From Todiramphus chloris collaris (taxonomy: Eukaryota > Chordata > Aves > Coraciiformes > Alcedinidae), in contig JANVCC010000146.1 of the NCBI GenBank assembly GCA_025345505.1, positions 4,319,163 to 4,383,162 of the forward strand: a stretch of DNA of 64,000 nt, given 5' to 3'. A program made the translations under genes and the position numbers. Below are positions 41,553 to 51,705 of this stretch, piece by piece (the first letter of the stretch is position 1; each line of letters starts with the position of its first letter). Under the pieces are notes generated by a model. It was given only the letters and a program-made list of their open reading frames with translations, was not told where the DNA came from and made no database searches.

Positions 41553-42286
41553 TGTTGTGGTTTTGGGGAGTTCTTTTGTTTTCCTTTTTCTCTTAAATAA
41601 TTTTTCCATACTTGTTGGTCAAGGAGATAAACTGCTGTACTTAAGAGAGTCAGAAAGACCTGGCCACAGGGGGAAGGGTCCAGCCAGCCGAATAAAGGGG
41701 GTTGGGTGGAGCCCCTAGGGCTCTGGTTTTGCTCCCTGCATTCGAGACAAGAGGAGAAGCTGCCCTCATGGTGGAGAGAACTCATCCCCACTGCGTCTCC
41801 TGCTCTCCTTCTACCCCTGCTGCCTCCCAAGGATCCTGCTGGGCACTGGGATCAGCTTGGAGAGAGGCGGTCCCTGCTGCATCTCCTGCTTCTCCTGCCC
41901 CTGCTGTCTCCAGGGATCCTGCTGGACATCGGGATCGTCTGTCCAAGGGGGTTTGTGACGCAGGCTTTTCGTCGGGCATTGCCAGGTGAGGACTGAGCTG
42001 GCTCCGGAGTGGCGGGGAGGCCATCGCGCCCTCCCTGCTCCCCAGGAGCCCCCAAGAGCCCGGGGCTGGGTGCCTGGCGCTGTTTTTTATTACTGCCATA
42101 GTTTGTGTTGTTTGTTTGCCTTGTTTTATATATATATAGTAAAGAACGGTTATTCCTATTCCTCATCTTTGCCTGAAAGCCCCTTAGTTTCAAAATGCTG
42201 AGCATGCGGAGGGGAGGGGGTTGCATTTTTCCATTCCAAGGGGCTCCTGCATCCCTTGGCAGACACCTGTCTCTCAAACCAAGACA
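41553..42286 (+). mobile_element. Solo LTR of an avian ERVL (class III) element
   Basis: The sequence begins TGTTGTGGTTTTGGG and ends CTCAAACCAAGACA, giving the TG...CA ends and short inverted termini of a retroviral LTR. AGGGA occurs directly on both sides (41,548-41,552 and 42,286-42,290, sharing the terminal A), which fits the 5-bp duplication typical of ERVL. The interior has a TATATATATAG followed by AGTAAAGAACGG, then CTTTGCCTGAAAGCCCC and a block ending in CAGACACCTGTC. I recognise this pattern from avian ERVL LTRs. There is no internal region, so it is the relic of recombination between the two LTRs of a former provirus. It is younger than the CR1 fragment it interrupts. It is a fossil with no coding capacity. 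Confidence 0.85.
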
Positions 42287-42507
42287 GGGACTACCCCGTC
42301 CGCCTCAAATAAAGCAGGAAAAGAGGCGCTGCGGCTATGGAGTTTACCGCTCCCGGTGCTGCTTTCTGGCTGTCCGCGGTCTGAGCGGACACTCGCACAG
42401 CACCCAGAGCAAATTCTCCTCTGGCTTCTGAAATTCAGCCCTGCTTCCTGCACAGACACCCACCGCCCCCGGGTCCCTCCCTCAGCACACCCAGGGCCTA
42501 GGGGGGG

Positions 42508-44694
42508 CACTGCCAGCACCACCTCCTCCCATCTGGCCCACGCAGCTCCCCAGAGCCAGGTGCTGCTCACGGGCCAGACACCACCATCTTGAGGGGACAC
42601 CCGGCCCGCTCTGCTCCCTGAGCCCATCTCCTCCTGTCTCTCCTTGGCCATCACCTGCTGCTCCTCATCGCCCATTGCTCGAGCTCGCTGTCCACGTGCT
42701 GGCAGTTACAGGGCGCTGTGGCGTTCCCCATTGCGACACACGCCATTAATACCGAAAAAAGGGCTGATGTCTAAGGCAGGGCAGAGTCTCCCTGCAGCCG
42801 GGCCCCAGGAGAGGCCGCTCCCAGCAAAGGGCCAATCCACCTCTACAGGGACCTCTACAGGCCCCCGCTGCCACCTCACGGTGCAAAATGTCCGAGTTTG
42901 CCCCAAAATGTCCCTCTGCTGCCTCCAGACCCAAAGAGACCAGGAGAGCAGAGAGTCATGGTCCTGCCCAGCACTGTTGAAGGACGTGGGGCTGTGTGGT
43001 CACCCCAAGGGTTCGTGGTGCTTGCTTGCCCCACGGAGGGCCTGTGGTGAGCTGTCCATGGCAGGGATGATGGAGGAGGTCTGTCTGTTAGACGAGGTGA
43101 GGAGCTGCCCTGGCTCTGCCTATCCAGGTCCTGCCTCCTGGGGTGCAGGATATGCAGGGGAGAGAAGTGCTGAGCAAGCCTCTGCAGAGGTCCCGAGGTG
43201 TGTAGCCTCTGGGGACTGTGGTCCTGCTCCTGCAGCCAGGGTGCCCCAGCACTCACCACTGGCAGACCCTGGCCTCCTCCTCCTTCTTCTTCTCCTTCCC
43301 CTCCTGCTTTTCTACCCACCAGGCAATCCTCCAGCACTTCCCAGTGCACCATGTTTTTCACCCCCTCTGGGGTTGAGTAGAGGCTTAGCCTTCAGACTCT
43401 TCTGAGGAAGAAAGGGATCAAAGGGTCAGTCCTGGACATGAAGCCAGGAAGGATGAGACCCACAGGAGTGCTGTACCCCCAGCATCACTACCCAGCACCA
43501 CTGGGGACCATGTCCTGATGCGGAGAGCATCAGGAGAGCTGGCGACATGGCAGCCTCCCGTCCCCATGCAGGATCCCACATCACTGTCCAATGCTGACTG
43601 GTCACGGAGGCCTGGCAGCCTGCCGGCAGCATTCTGGAGGATCCCCTGGAGTGGTACAAGGAGGATGGCAGTCAGGTAACAGGAGTGGGATTTAAAAGGA
43701 GCACCTGCAAATTAACTTGGGCATAGGACGGCAGGATGCTGGGCAGGGCTGTGACTGGCATCTGTATTGCACAGGCAGGTCTTTGCATCTCCTTCCCAGC
43801 ACCAATGTTTCTTTTCTTATGGCTGTTTAGTTAAAAACTGCTGCAGCATCACCTTGCCTGACACAGGCGGTCACCTCCCCTACCAGCCTGACCTGCAGGT
43901 GCAGTGCCCATTTCTGCTCTCCCCAGGCAGTGCTGGCAGGTGGAGGGTGGGGGGCTCCAGGTGGGGTGGGCTGAACTCCTCCACTCCCCACCTTGGGACA
44001 CTCTTCCCACCAGGACACCCAGGGCCCCAGGGAGAGAGGCAGGGAGGGAGGTAAGGGCACAGCTCAAACACAAAACACCACTTGACCTTGGCTGAGGGCA
44101 CATGTCCTTTGCCTGAGGGGGAGAAGTTATTCCCCTCTGGGTGGTTTCTTGGTGAGTTTTGCTGGGTGGTTTTCTCATCTTTCTTTTTTCCTGTGAGAGA
44201 GCTGAGTGGTGAGCACGGGGGAAAGAGACAAGCTGGGCTAAGCCGATTTTTTTCCCCCCTTTTCTTGTGCCGTCAGGAAATTGCCAGCCAGCCTGGCATC
44301 ACCAGCATCAAGCAGCTCTCTCGGAGAAAGTAATTTTGCCAGCCAGCTCCCTCTTAAACCCCTTTTCTTTTAATTCCTGCTCTCCCTGCACACTTTCTCA
44401 CTGGCTCAGGGGTCCCAAAAGGCTCATCTCGTAGCAAGCCCTCTTTCCCAGTGGGAGAGGGCCTGGGAGGTCAGGCAGGAGCCGCTGGCCACATCCAGGC
44501 CTCCTCCTGTTCTCACACAGAAAGCGATTCCTTTCAGGCAGCTGACAGAAGCAGGATGCAAAGAAGCTCTGATGAAACCCATCCCACTCCCCGGGGCCAA
44601 GCGGCACCCACCAAGCACCCTAAGCCCCCACCCAGCCTGTCACGGACAGTCTGGAGCAGGTCAGAAGGTCCAGAGCTGTGAAGTGAGGGGACAG
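42508..44694. other. GC-rich unassigned DNA between mobile elements
   Basis: This segment of about 2.2 kb is clearly more GC-rich than the DNA outside the mobile-element block. The longest open frame in the window lies here (plus 42,644-43,405, 253 codons). Its product is rich in Pro, Ser, Gly and Leu, has a Leu run near the C-terminus encoded by a CTCCTCCTCCTT tract, and shows no known domain. I regard it as a chance frame in GC-rich DNA. A G-run cluster at about 43,939-43,971 could form a quadruplex. A TATA-like TTTAAAAGG lies at about 43,691. Neither LINE nor LTR features were recognised, so it may be unique DNA or an unfamiliar repeat. Confidence 0.5.
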
Positions 44695-45319
44695 TGTCCT
44701 GCTTGGAAAATAAAGAAGCAAGTTGAGCAACCCTTGTAAATACTTTGTAATTCTTTACAATATCCTGGGGCCTCCTGAGATAAGAACAGGAGAAGGATGT
44801 TGAGACACTAAAGGTGGAACAACCCTGAGGCTTGGCAGCTTTAGGGGCCTTGGCTCATCTTGCATGGCCTGTAGATAAGAGAAACTAACCTAAACAAAGC
44901 AGGAACTCATTGTTAGCAAAGAGGGGCTACCAGAGATAGGCTGGACCCTACCAGTTCTGCGATTAGAAGCCTGTGACACATCACCATTTTGAACCAAAGG
45001 TGACAAGTACGCTGTGAGGAAGACTGGGAGCCTTTCTCCCAAAGACCCCTGAAGATCCTGGCCCACCAGACATCAGTGCACAAGTGACAATGGGAGGAGG
45101 CCTGTGATAATGAGTTCCCGGAACTGATTAGAATAATCCAATCCCACATAATGAATATGTAGCTAATTCTGTTGAATATGCATGGTTCAGTGTCATAAAT
45201 ACCTGCTCACTGGACACTTGGGTGTACAAGTTAGGAGGAGCAATCCCCCTTGCACCCAGCACCGTAATAAACATACCTGCTTTATAATCTTCCACAGGTT
45301 GTAGAGTTTGATTTCCGCA
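44695..45319 (+). mobile_element. Probable endogenous retroviral LTR, family unresolved
   Basis: The segment starts TGTCCTGCTTGG and can be ended at TTTCCGCA. Near its 3' side an AATAAAC polyadenylation-type signal (about 45,266) is followed by a short region reading CTTTATAATCTTCCACAGG and TTGTAGAGTTTG. This is the arrangement of R and U5 in many avian retroviral LTRs. An upstream CATAAATACC could serve as a TATA-type element (about 45,196). No primer-binding site or internal retroviral coding sequence follows, so it would be a solo LTR. I could not find matching flanking duplications, so both ends are approximate. It is a fossil. Confidence 0.55.
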
Positions 45320-47239
45320 GGTCAAGCTGAAACTTAGTACAGTAATACTGAGGTGGTAATTCACTGCAGCCCTTCCCTTCTCTTGTCTACACCAGAGAAG
45401 ATGAGCAGGACACCCGTGTAGCAGCCCAGAGCATATGGGCCCAGAGGATCTGGAGTATCCCATGAACTCCAATACACAACATGCTGGGCATTCACGCAGA
45501 AAAGTGTTTAGACATAGGTCCCCCAGTATCAAACTGTCTCAAAAAAAAAACCCCAAACCATCGAAAAGGCTCTAGTTTTGCCATCCCAGGAACACTTCTA
45601 ACTTCATATGTGCGTCAGTTTTTTAGTCCTTATTCTAATGCCTTTCAGGTTCAGGGAAACTGAGCCATACAGGATTTTTACCAAGTGTTAATGGGCTGCA
45701 GTGACTATAATCCAGCACTGGCTGGTGAGTTATCACACCCCATTGTCACTTCATTAGTTGGCAGCCTGGGACAACACAGGTGCCTCTGTGCTCAACAGTG
45801 TGAGGTTGCTCACATTGGTGGAGAGCACAGGAAAGCACCCACTGGCCGATGCCCATCCTCAGGATCAATACTGAGACTCCTCAATACACTGCCTAATCTT
45901 TGGATCTCAAGACAGGGTCTGTATGATTCTTCCCCAGAAACTTGTTCAGTAGTACACCCGTCAGATCTTTGTCAGATCTGCCTCCACAGATTTCTTGTCT
46001 CAGGCTTTCAACACACTCCTATACTTTTGTTTCTGGGAACAAACTGGGAAGCCTGTTGGAGAACACTTAATTCCTTATTTTGCAGAGATAAAGCAGAACA
46101 CAACCAGCATATCTGAAAGGTTAAACACATCATCTATTTTAAGTGCATAGCAAGTGAGCAGAGAGAGACAAATCTAGGAGGAAATTCAAAGCTTTAAGAC
46201 AGGTTCTGAGAATCAGCATGAATAGCTCCCTAAAATGTAAAAATAAGGGAAACCAAATGTATGCATCCAACTTGGTGAAGCTCCATTGGCAACCAATTAT
46301 GCCCCGAGCCTTATTTTCAGAAGTGTGTGCGTGTAATGGTGTGTGCAAAAATGAACAATCAATAGTATCCTTCATTTATACGACTTGCCATGATTGCTTC
46401 TTGCAGCCATGGTAACTGTGCACCCACCTGAGGAGCCGCATGAACAGATCCAGGGATACACTGGGCCAGTTCCCATCCCAGCTGCTGGGAATACTTCATG
46501 TCAAGTAACTCTGAATGACAAAGTCATGGTCTACAGAATAGCCTTCATGGCAGCAAACTGCTCTGTGTGCATTACATATATAAATGCACAGATATGTGTG
46601 TAAATAAATCAGCAAGATCGACTTAATCTATTACATGAGTGGTGATGGTAAGGACAAAGCATCAAGAAAATGCCTCTAACATACAGGGTCAGTGAGGACA
46701 CTGCTGTGCATCCATTCTTAACATGCACACCTGTGTGAGCAGATACTGGGACAAAGTGGTGACAGTAAAACTCCTGACATGCTCCAGACAAAAGGAGAAG
46801 CAATGCCATGTGTGACCTCACTGAGGAGCATAGTTGCACAAACGTCCATGCAAAGCTACTACAAAAAGAGCAAGGCCAAACAAACATGTATTCAACTTTT
46901 CTACAAAGCATGAGAACCCATTAATGCTCAGGTATAATTAAATGAGCTAGAAGGAGACATTTTGAGACTGAAGAGCCCTCTTACTCCATCTTATGTTAAA
47001 ACAATGATAAAACCCATGCAGAAACCAGAGATTTGATCCCTTGCCTTTTCTTTAGAAAAAGTCCTGTTCACATTTCCAGTAAGGAGGACAGGGCGGACAG
47101 TCCCAGCCAGTGCAATTTTTGGAACCCCAGTTCTCTACCAAAAGAAGTGCAAAGATTTGATGGGGAGGTGAAACTGTCAAAGTGATGCTGTTAAATGGGG
47201 AAGTTCAGTCACAGCTGAGATGACCTTTTCTCTTTTTTT

Positions 47240-47707
47240 TTTTTTTCCCTAGAACAGACCATGAAAAAAGCAAGAAGGAACAAGAGAACTATTTACTCAG
47301 TCTACAAATGTTCCCTTTCTATATGTAATCGAAGTAAATTCATAGTCTGCCAAGAGAGGAGACAAAGTCCTGCCAAGATTTCTAGCCACGGCATTGCCGT
47401 TGTGATGGTGACCACTTTAAGGAGAAAGCTGCACACTGGAGGAGCCAACCGGGGTTGTCCAAAGAGAGACGCAGCACGCTGGGCAAGTGTCAAGAGCATC
47501 AGAGGTGTTGAAAATGGATTGAAAATTGCTGCTGTCTACCATCACACCATAGATTCTGCCAACTGCTCTGCAACAGACACAGTTTCTGTCCTGTGCATTG
47601 CAAGCATACACTTGGGTGGCCTTGATGCTCTTCAGGTCAGTCAGCTCCTCCAGGGCTTTGTTTACTGCCTCGTATTTTTGAGAACAGTGCATGGCAGGCC
47701 CTGGTAA
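47240..47707 (+). other. Unrecognised open frame after an acceptor-like site
   Basis: A long T-rich tract ending in TTCCCTAG (about 47,253) resembles a strong splice acceptor. The frame that follows stays open for about 148 codons from the ATG at 47,261 (start MKKARRNKRTIYSVYK) to 47,707. The product is rich in Arg, Lys, Ser and Cys, without a domain I know. A frame of 118 codons overlaps on the minus strand (47,417-47,773), including KYEAVNKALEELTDLKS, which is helix-like in composition but also unrecognised. Either could be an exon of an unfamiliar gene, a retrocopy fragment or chance. Confidence 0.15.
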
Positions 47708-47829
47708 AGGAGTCTTAATGCAGAGAAATAAGGCTCTTTTAGCCACTTTAGCCACTGGAAAAAGTCTAAACACATTGGATAAAACGTTCCACAGCCTCTA
47801 CATTCATTACCAATTAATTATTGAACAGG

Positions 47830-47960
47830 TATCTATCGAGTGTTTTAATATTCATAAAAGTAAAGACAATTCCAGTTGCCACGCAACTGGCCGAGAATCA
47901 TGTAAACATAAACGCAGTAGTATCATTTTCATGAATAATCTCGTGTATGTGGAGAGAAGG
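47830..47960. promoter_or_regulatory. Candidate regulatory block with an RFX-like palindrome
   Basis: It contains CCAGTTGC, three bases, then GCAACTGG (47,872-47,890), an exact 8-bp inverted repeat that resembles the X-box bound by RFX factors, although the second half-site is imperfect. The nearby ATGTAAACATAAA resembles a forkhead site. Regulatory function is inference from motifs only. Confidence 0.25.
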
Positions 47961-49189
47961 GCTCAGCAGAGCCACCATACATCAGAGTAGAGGAGTCGCA
48001 TCAGAGGTGCAGGGGAATTAACCACGGGGTAGCTGGCATCCGATACTTTTAGGAATTAATTTGATTATCAGTGTAGCAAAAAAGCCCACGAACTTGCATC
48101 TGAGGACTAAGGTGTAGTTGTTTGGACCTTGGGATTGCATCCTACAGATTGACATGGAATATTTATGTAAGATGCAATCAAGAGAGGTCTTATTGACAAT
48201 CAGACGTAGCTCAGCGTGCAGCCTGGTAAGACTTGTAATTATACAGATGAGAAAAAGAACATGAGCAAGGATGTATGTGATCACTCCAGCTGATCTCTAG
48301 CATTCCGTACCGACAGCATTCATCTCTGTTTAGCTTTGTTTAAAGTACAGATGGTTCCACGCAGCATCAGAGATTCCAGGACATACCCAGAAGAGGATTG
48401 CATACTTTCTCCCCCAGGAAATTTGCTAACAAGACGAACTTTAGAAAAACAAAAACATTTGTGAATTCAGGCCAAATACAGGAACAGTTGCTGTAAATAA
48501 GAAGAAAATGGTTTAAAAGTTTAAAAAAAAACCCCAAAAACCAAAAAAAGACAAGACATTTTCATTTCATAAAAACTACATTTTGATTTTACCCAAAAGG
48601 TATTCTTTCAATTTAAATTTTTACATTATTCTTTTAGTTTCCCCTAGAATAAACTTTGGTCTGGTTGCAAGAAAAAAAAAAAAAAAAGAAAAATTATTAT
48701 TTGCCAAGCACATAGACTGGACAACATAAAACCAGAAGAAATATCTCCCACATTTGGAAACAGCAAGTAAACACATAGTTTCAATTCTAGCCCACCTCTT
48801 GCTCAAAAAACCCCTTTCTCCTGTAGCCTAAACAATCTGATTTAGATGTTAGCAAGCCCAAGTCCTGCCTTAATATCTAATTTCCAAACTCCTGGGCTGG
48901 GTTATTTTTCCTGCTGCAGCGTGCCTCCTTCACACTGAAGACCTGCATCCTCCAGATGATACAACTGTTGTTCTCTTTCCCTGTTTCACATTTTCTCTTC
49001 CACCTCTCTCTCCCCACTGCTGCTGATGGACCTGCCATGGAGCAGACTCTTGTAGGCTGTAATTTAAATCACAGGAGTGAGAACTTGAACCAAATCTGTG
49101 TAAATGATGGATGGGTTTAGCTGGCATACATTTTGTTTTCTTCTTAGGGTTTTGTTGTTGCTGCTTTTTTATACCTGCATGCAATTTAT

Positions 49190-49500
49190 AAGAGTAGGCA
49201 GTATGGTCTTAAACACAGCTAATATTATTCCTTAATCCACTCAAAAGAAATGTTTGGCATTTAACTTTATAATAAAAGGTATCAATTAGGAACTGTCAAT
49301 GTTTTCAGTGGTGATATCTAATTACTGTAACTTGCTATAGGCTATCTTGTTAAATTCTAGTTGAATGACTAAGTATTCCTGACAACTTTAATGCATTATT
49401 AAAGGTGTAATTACTTGGTTATTGCTCGTGTAATTCTGAGTTAATTACATGACATCTAAATTAATCATTTTTATGTTTATTGAACTTTGGTAAATTCACT
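49190..49500. promoter_or_regulatory. Candidate conserved non-coding element (TAAT-rich)
   Basis: The block has many TAAT, ATTA and TTAATT words, for example CTAATTACTGTAACTTG, GGTGTAATTACTTGG and GAGTTAATTACATGAC, without internal simple repeats. This density of homeodomain-type cores is common in deeply conserved vertebrate enhancers. No conservation can be seen from one sequence, so this is an inference from composition. Confidence 0.3.
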
Positions 49501-49754
49501 TTTAGCTATTGCTTGGTATTTACACCATGACTCCTTCTCCTCATTTTGAACGTAACGGAGAATGGTGCTGCATTTTCTCAGCACAGCAGGAGAAACCGGG
49601 AAGGGGGAAGGGACTATAATCACAAGGATGATTTTCATCCCGTTTTCCATTTTCCTATGCTTTCCTCGCCTGCTACCATTTAACTGCATCGTGATTCAGT
49701 ACATTTGCTCCATTTTCCTTGTTTCTTTTCCTTCTTTCTTTCCTTTTTTGTTTC

Positions 49755-50414
49755 TTTTCCAGCTTTCTTGAAGGCGGACGGAGGGGTCCCTAAAAAAAAC
49801 CCTTCAACCTGTTTTTTTTTTTTTTTTTCTTGAGGATTTTTTGGTGAGGTTTTCTTTCTTTCCTTTCTTTCTTTCTCCTTGCTCCTTCCTTTCTCCCTCC
49901 TTGGTAAACCCCCTAGTCCCTGGGGGTGCCGAGGGAGGGACCCGGGGGCGGTGGGTGTCTGGGCAGGAAGCAGGGCTGAGTTTCGGAAGCCAGGGGAGAA
50001 TTTGCTCTGGGTGCTGTGCGAGTGTCCGCTCAGACCGCGGACAGCCAGAAAGCAGCCGCCCCCACCCCAGGGCAGCCCGAGGGAGGAAGAGAGTTCCAGA
50101 AGGCTCGGCAGTCTCGCGGGAGAGGCCGAGAGCGTCAGGAGGCCGCGGGCGCTGCCGGGGATGCCGCGGCAGATTGAACCGCGCCGAAACCGACAGCGCT
50201 CAGAGCGCGGGCAGCGGGAGAGCGGCGCCGGGACCTCCTGTTGGCGCGGGGGCACGAGAGGGATAAAGCCGCCAGGCCGCTCAATCGCTGGGGGGAAAGC
50301 AGCTCCTCTTCTCGCTGCAGCACCTGAGCAGGGCAGGGCGAAGGGCAGGGCTGCAAGTGAAGGGATCCGAAGCAGGAGGAGTCAACTAAAAGCTCTTTCT
50401 TTGCTCAGGGAGGG
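49755..50414 (+). repeat. CR1 5' untranslated region
   Basis: It holds a conserved block at about 49,755-49,792, a pyrimidine-rich region with a T run (about 49,811-49,829), then the GC-rich block at 49,905-50,060 that is repeated in inverted orientation at 42,350-42,507. The GC-rich part is CpG-dense, as expected for an internal LINE promoter. Long frames on both strands here are by-products of GC content and are not genes. Confidence 0.75.
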
Positions 50415-51549
50415 ATGGTGGTTACCCGGAGAAGGAAGACTATGCGCCCAGCACCCACCCCATGGAAACTGGTACCCAGGCCCCAGGCTGTGAGGGATGC
50501 CACAGCCTTGCACTGGCAGCTGGCAGCAGTGCTGACCGTGGCTGCGTGCGGTGCGAGCAGATTAATGACCTGCTCAGCCGGTGCTGCAGCTCCAGGATGA
50601 AGGGATGGAGCTCAGGGAAGAGGGGAGTAGACTGGGAAACATCAGAGAGAGCGAGAAGGAGATTGACTGTTTTCACCATCTCACTTCTGCAAAAAGAGAA
50701 CAGCAGGTAACTCTTGGTGGCACAGAGGATTCTTTAGTCAGGCAGGTAAATCCTAGCGGAGTAGAGGATTCCATAGCCTCTCACCACCAAGCCCCTCAGC
50801 ATTCCCACTGTAACCCGCCTGAGCAGGTGCAATGGGAGCAGGTCTCTGCCAAACGAAACAAACGGAACAAAAAGAGCCAGCGTGTTCCTTTAATAGTGAC
50901 AGCACTTACAGTGCCCTTGCTAAACAGTTACGGGGCTCTGCAGGAGGAACTGGTCGAGAGCAAGGATGAGGGCTTACAAAAACCAGCTGAGCCACCAAGA
51001 TCAGCTCTCCCCTGGCCAGCCATCAAAACTGACCCTAAAAAGAGAAACTGAAGGGTCACTGTTGTAGGTGATTCCCTGCTGAGGGCAGTGGAGGGCCCAA
51101 TATGCAGACCGGACCCGCTTCACAGAGAGGTCTGCTGTCTCCCTGGTGCCCGTGTGAAGGACGCTGCAGGTAAACTTCCCTCCCTTGTGAGTCCTTCAGA
51201 CTGTTACCCGCTTCTGGTCTTTCAGGTGGGAAGTGGCGATGTAGCAATTAGAGGCTCACAATCAAAAGAGATTTCAGGGCCTTGGGACAGCTGGTACAGG
51301 GGTCAGGAGCTCAAGTTGTGTTCTCCTCCATCCCTCTGACATCGGCTATGGATGCAGGAATATCCAGGAAGAGCAAACAGATCAATTCATGGCTCCAGGG
51401 CTGGTGTCATCGACAGGACTTCGGTTTTTATGATCATGGCTCAGTATAGAAAGCATTGGAGCTGTGAGCATCTAAAGGGATGCACTTGTCCCAGAGGGGG
51501 AAAAGGATTCTGGGGCAGGAGTTGGCAGGGCTCACTGACAGGGCTTTAA
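50415..51549 (+). pseudogene. CR1 ORF1 protein remnant
   Basis: CR1 ORF1 encodes an RNA-binding chaperone-like protein with an SGNH-type esterase domain. The likely start is the ATG at 50,415 (MVVTRRRK). A CxxC zinc-finger-like piece (CVRCEQINDLLSR) follows in another frame near 50,545-50,580. A Leu/Glu-rich coiled-coil piece (LQLQDEGMELREEG) begins at 50,581, and the esterase domain opens with VVGDSLLRAVEG near 51,060. From 50,581 to 51,549 one frame is kept, with in-frame stops at about 51,049-51,051 and 51,337-51,339. At least two frameshifts lie before 50,581. It overlaps none of ORF2, which begins about 150 bp later. Confidence 0.85.
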
Positions 51550-51705
51550 ACTAGATTTGAAGGGGGAGGGGGTCAGTAATCTTACAGTTTCAATTGCTTG
51601 TGACAAACAGTGGGGCAGAACATCAGGGGCTGAGGGATGGAGTCCTAGTAAGGGCTCTCAGCTTGTTCCCCTGAGGACAGCCAGTGACGTGCACCGGGAC
51701 CCCCC

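Larger units (their letters stand above)
41074..42507 (-). mobile_element. CR1 LINE 5' fragment, split by a solo LTR
   Basis: Read on minus, about 42,507-42,350 matches the 5' region of the plus-strand CR1 at 49,905-50,060 with high identity. About 41,545-41,395 matches 50,070-50,240, and about 41,390-41,074 matches 50,813-51,150, which includes the ORF1 stretch EELVKSKDEGSQKP and the VVGDSLL esterase start. Relative to the long copy, about 570 bp covering the ORF1 start is missing, and an extra roughly 60-bp segment lies between 42,350 and 42,291. An ERVL solo LTR (41,553-42,286) sits inside it. The fragment ends near 41,074 within ORF1 and has no ORF2, so it is a dead remnant. Confidence 0.9.
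45320..49690. other. Unique non-coding DNA between the LTR and the CR1
   Basis: No host gene was recognised. Two overlapping open frames (plus 47,261-47,707 and minus 47,417-47,773) are discussed as an observation. A run of A lies at 48,671-48,687. AT-rich blocks near 47,830-47,960 and 49,190-49,500 look like possible non-coding regulatory elements and are listed separately. Confidence 0.55.

Noticed and set aside
41702-41996. Two 95-codon open frames with CTGCTT-rich reading
   Set aside because: They lie inside the ERVL LTR and are not genes.
42644-43405. 253-codon open frame with a leucine run
   Set aside because: It has no recognisable domain, low-complexity composition and a GC-rich setting. 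The leucine run is a CTC/CTT simple repeat.
49680-50255. 191-codon minus-strand open frame
   Set aside because: It lies antisense to the CR1 5' untranslated region, where GC and pyrimidine richness removes stops.
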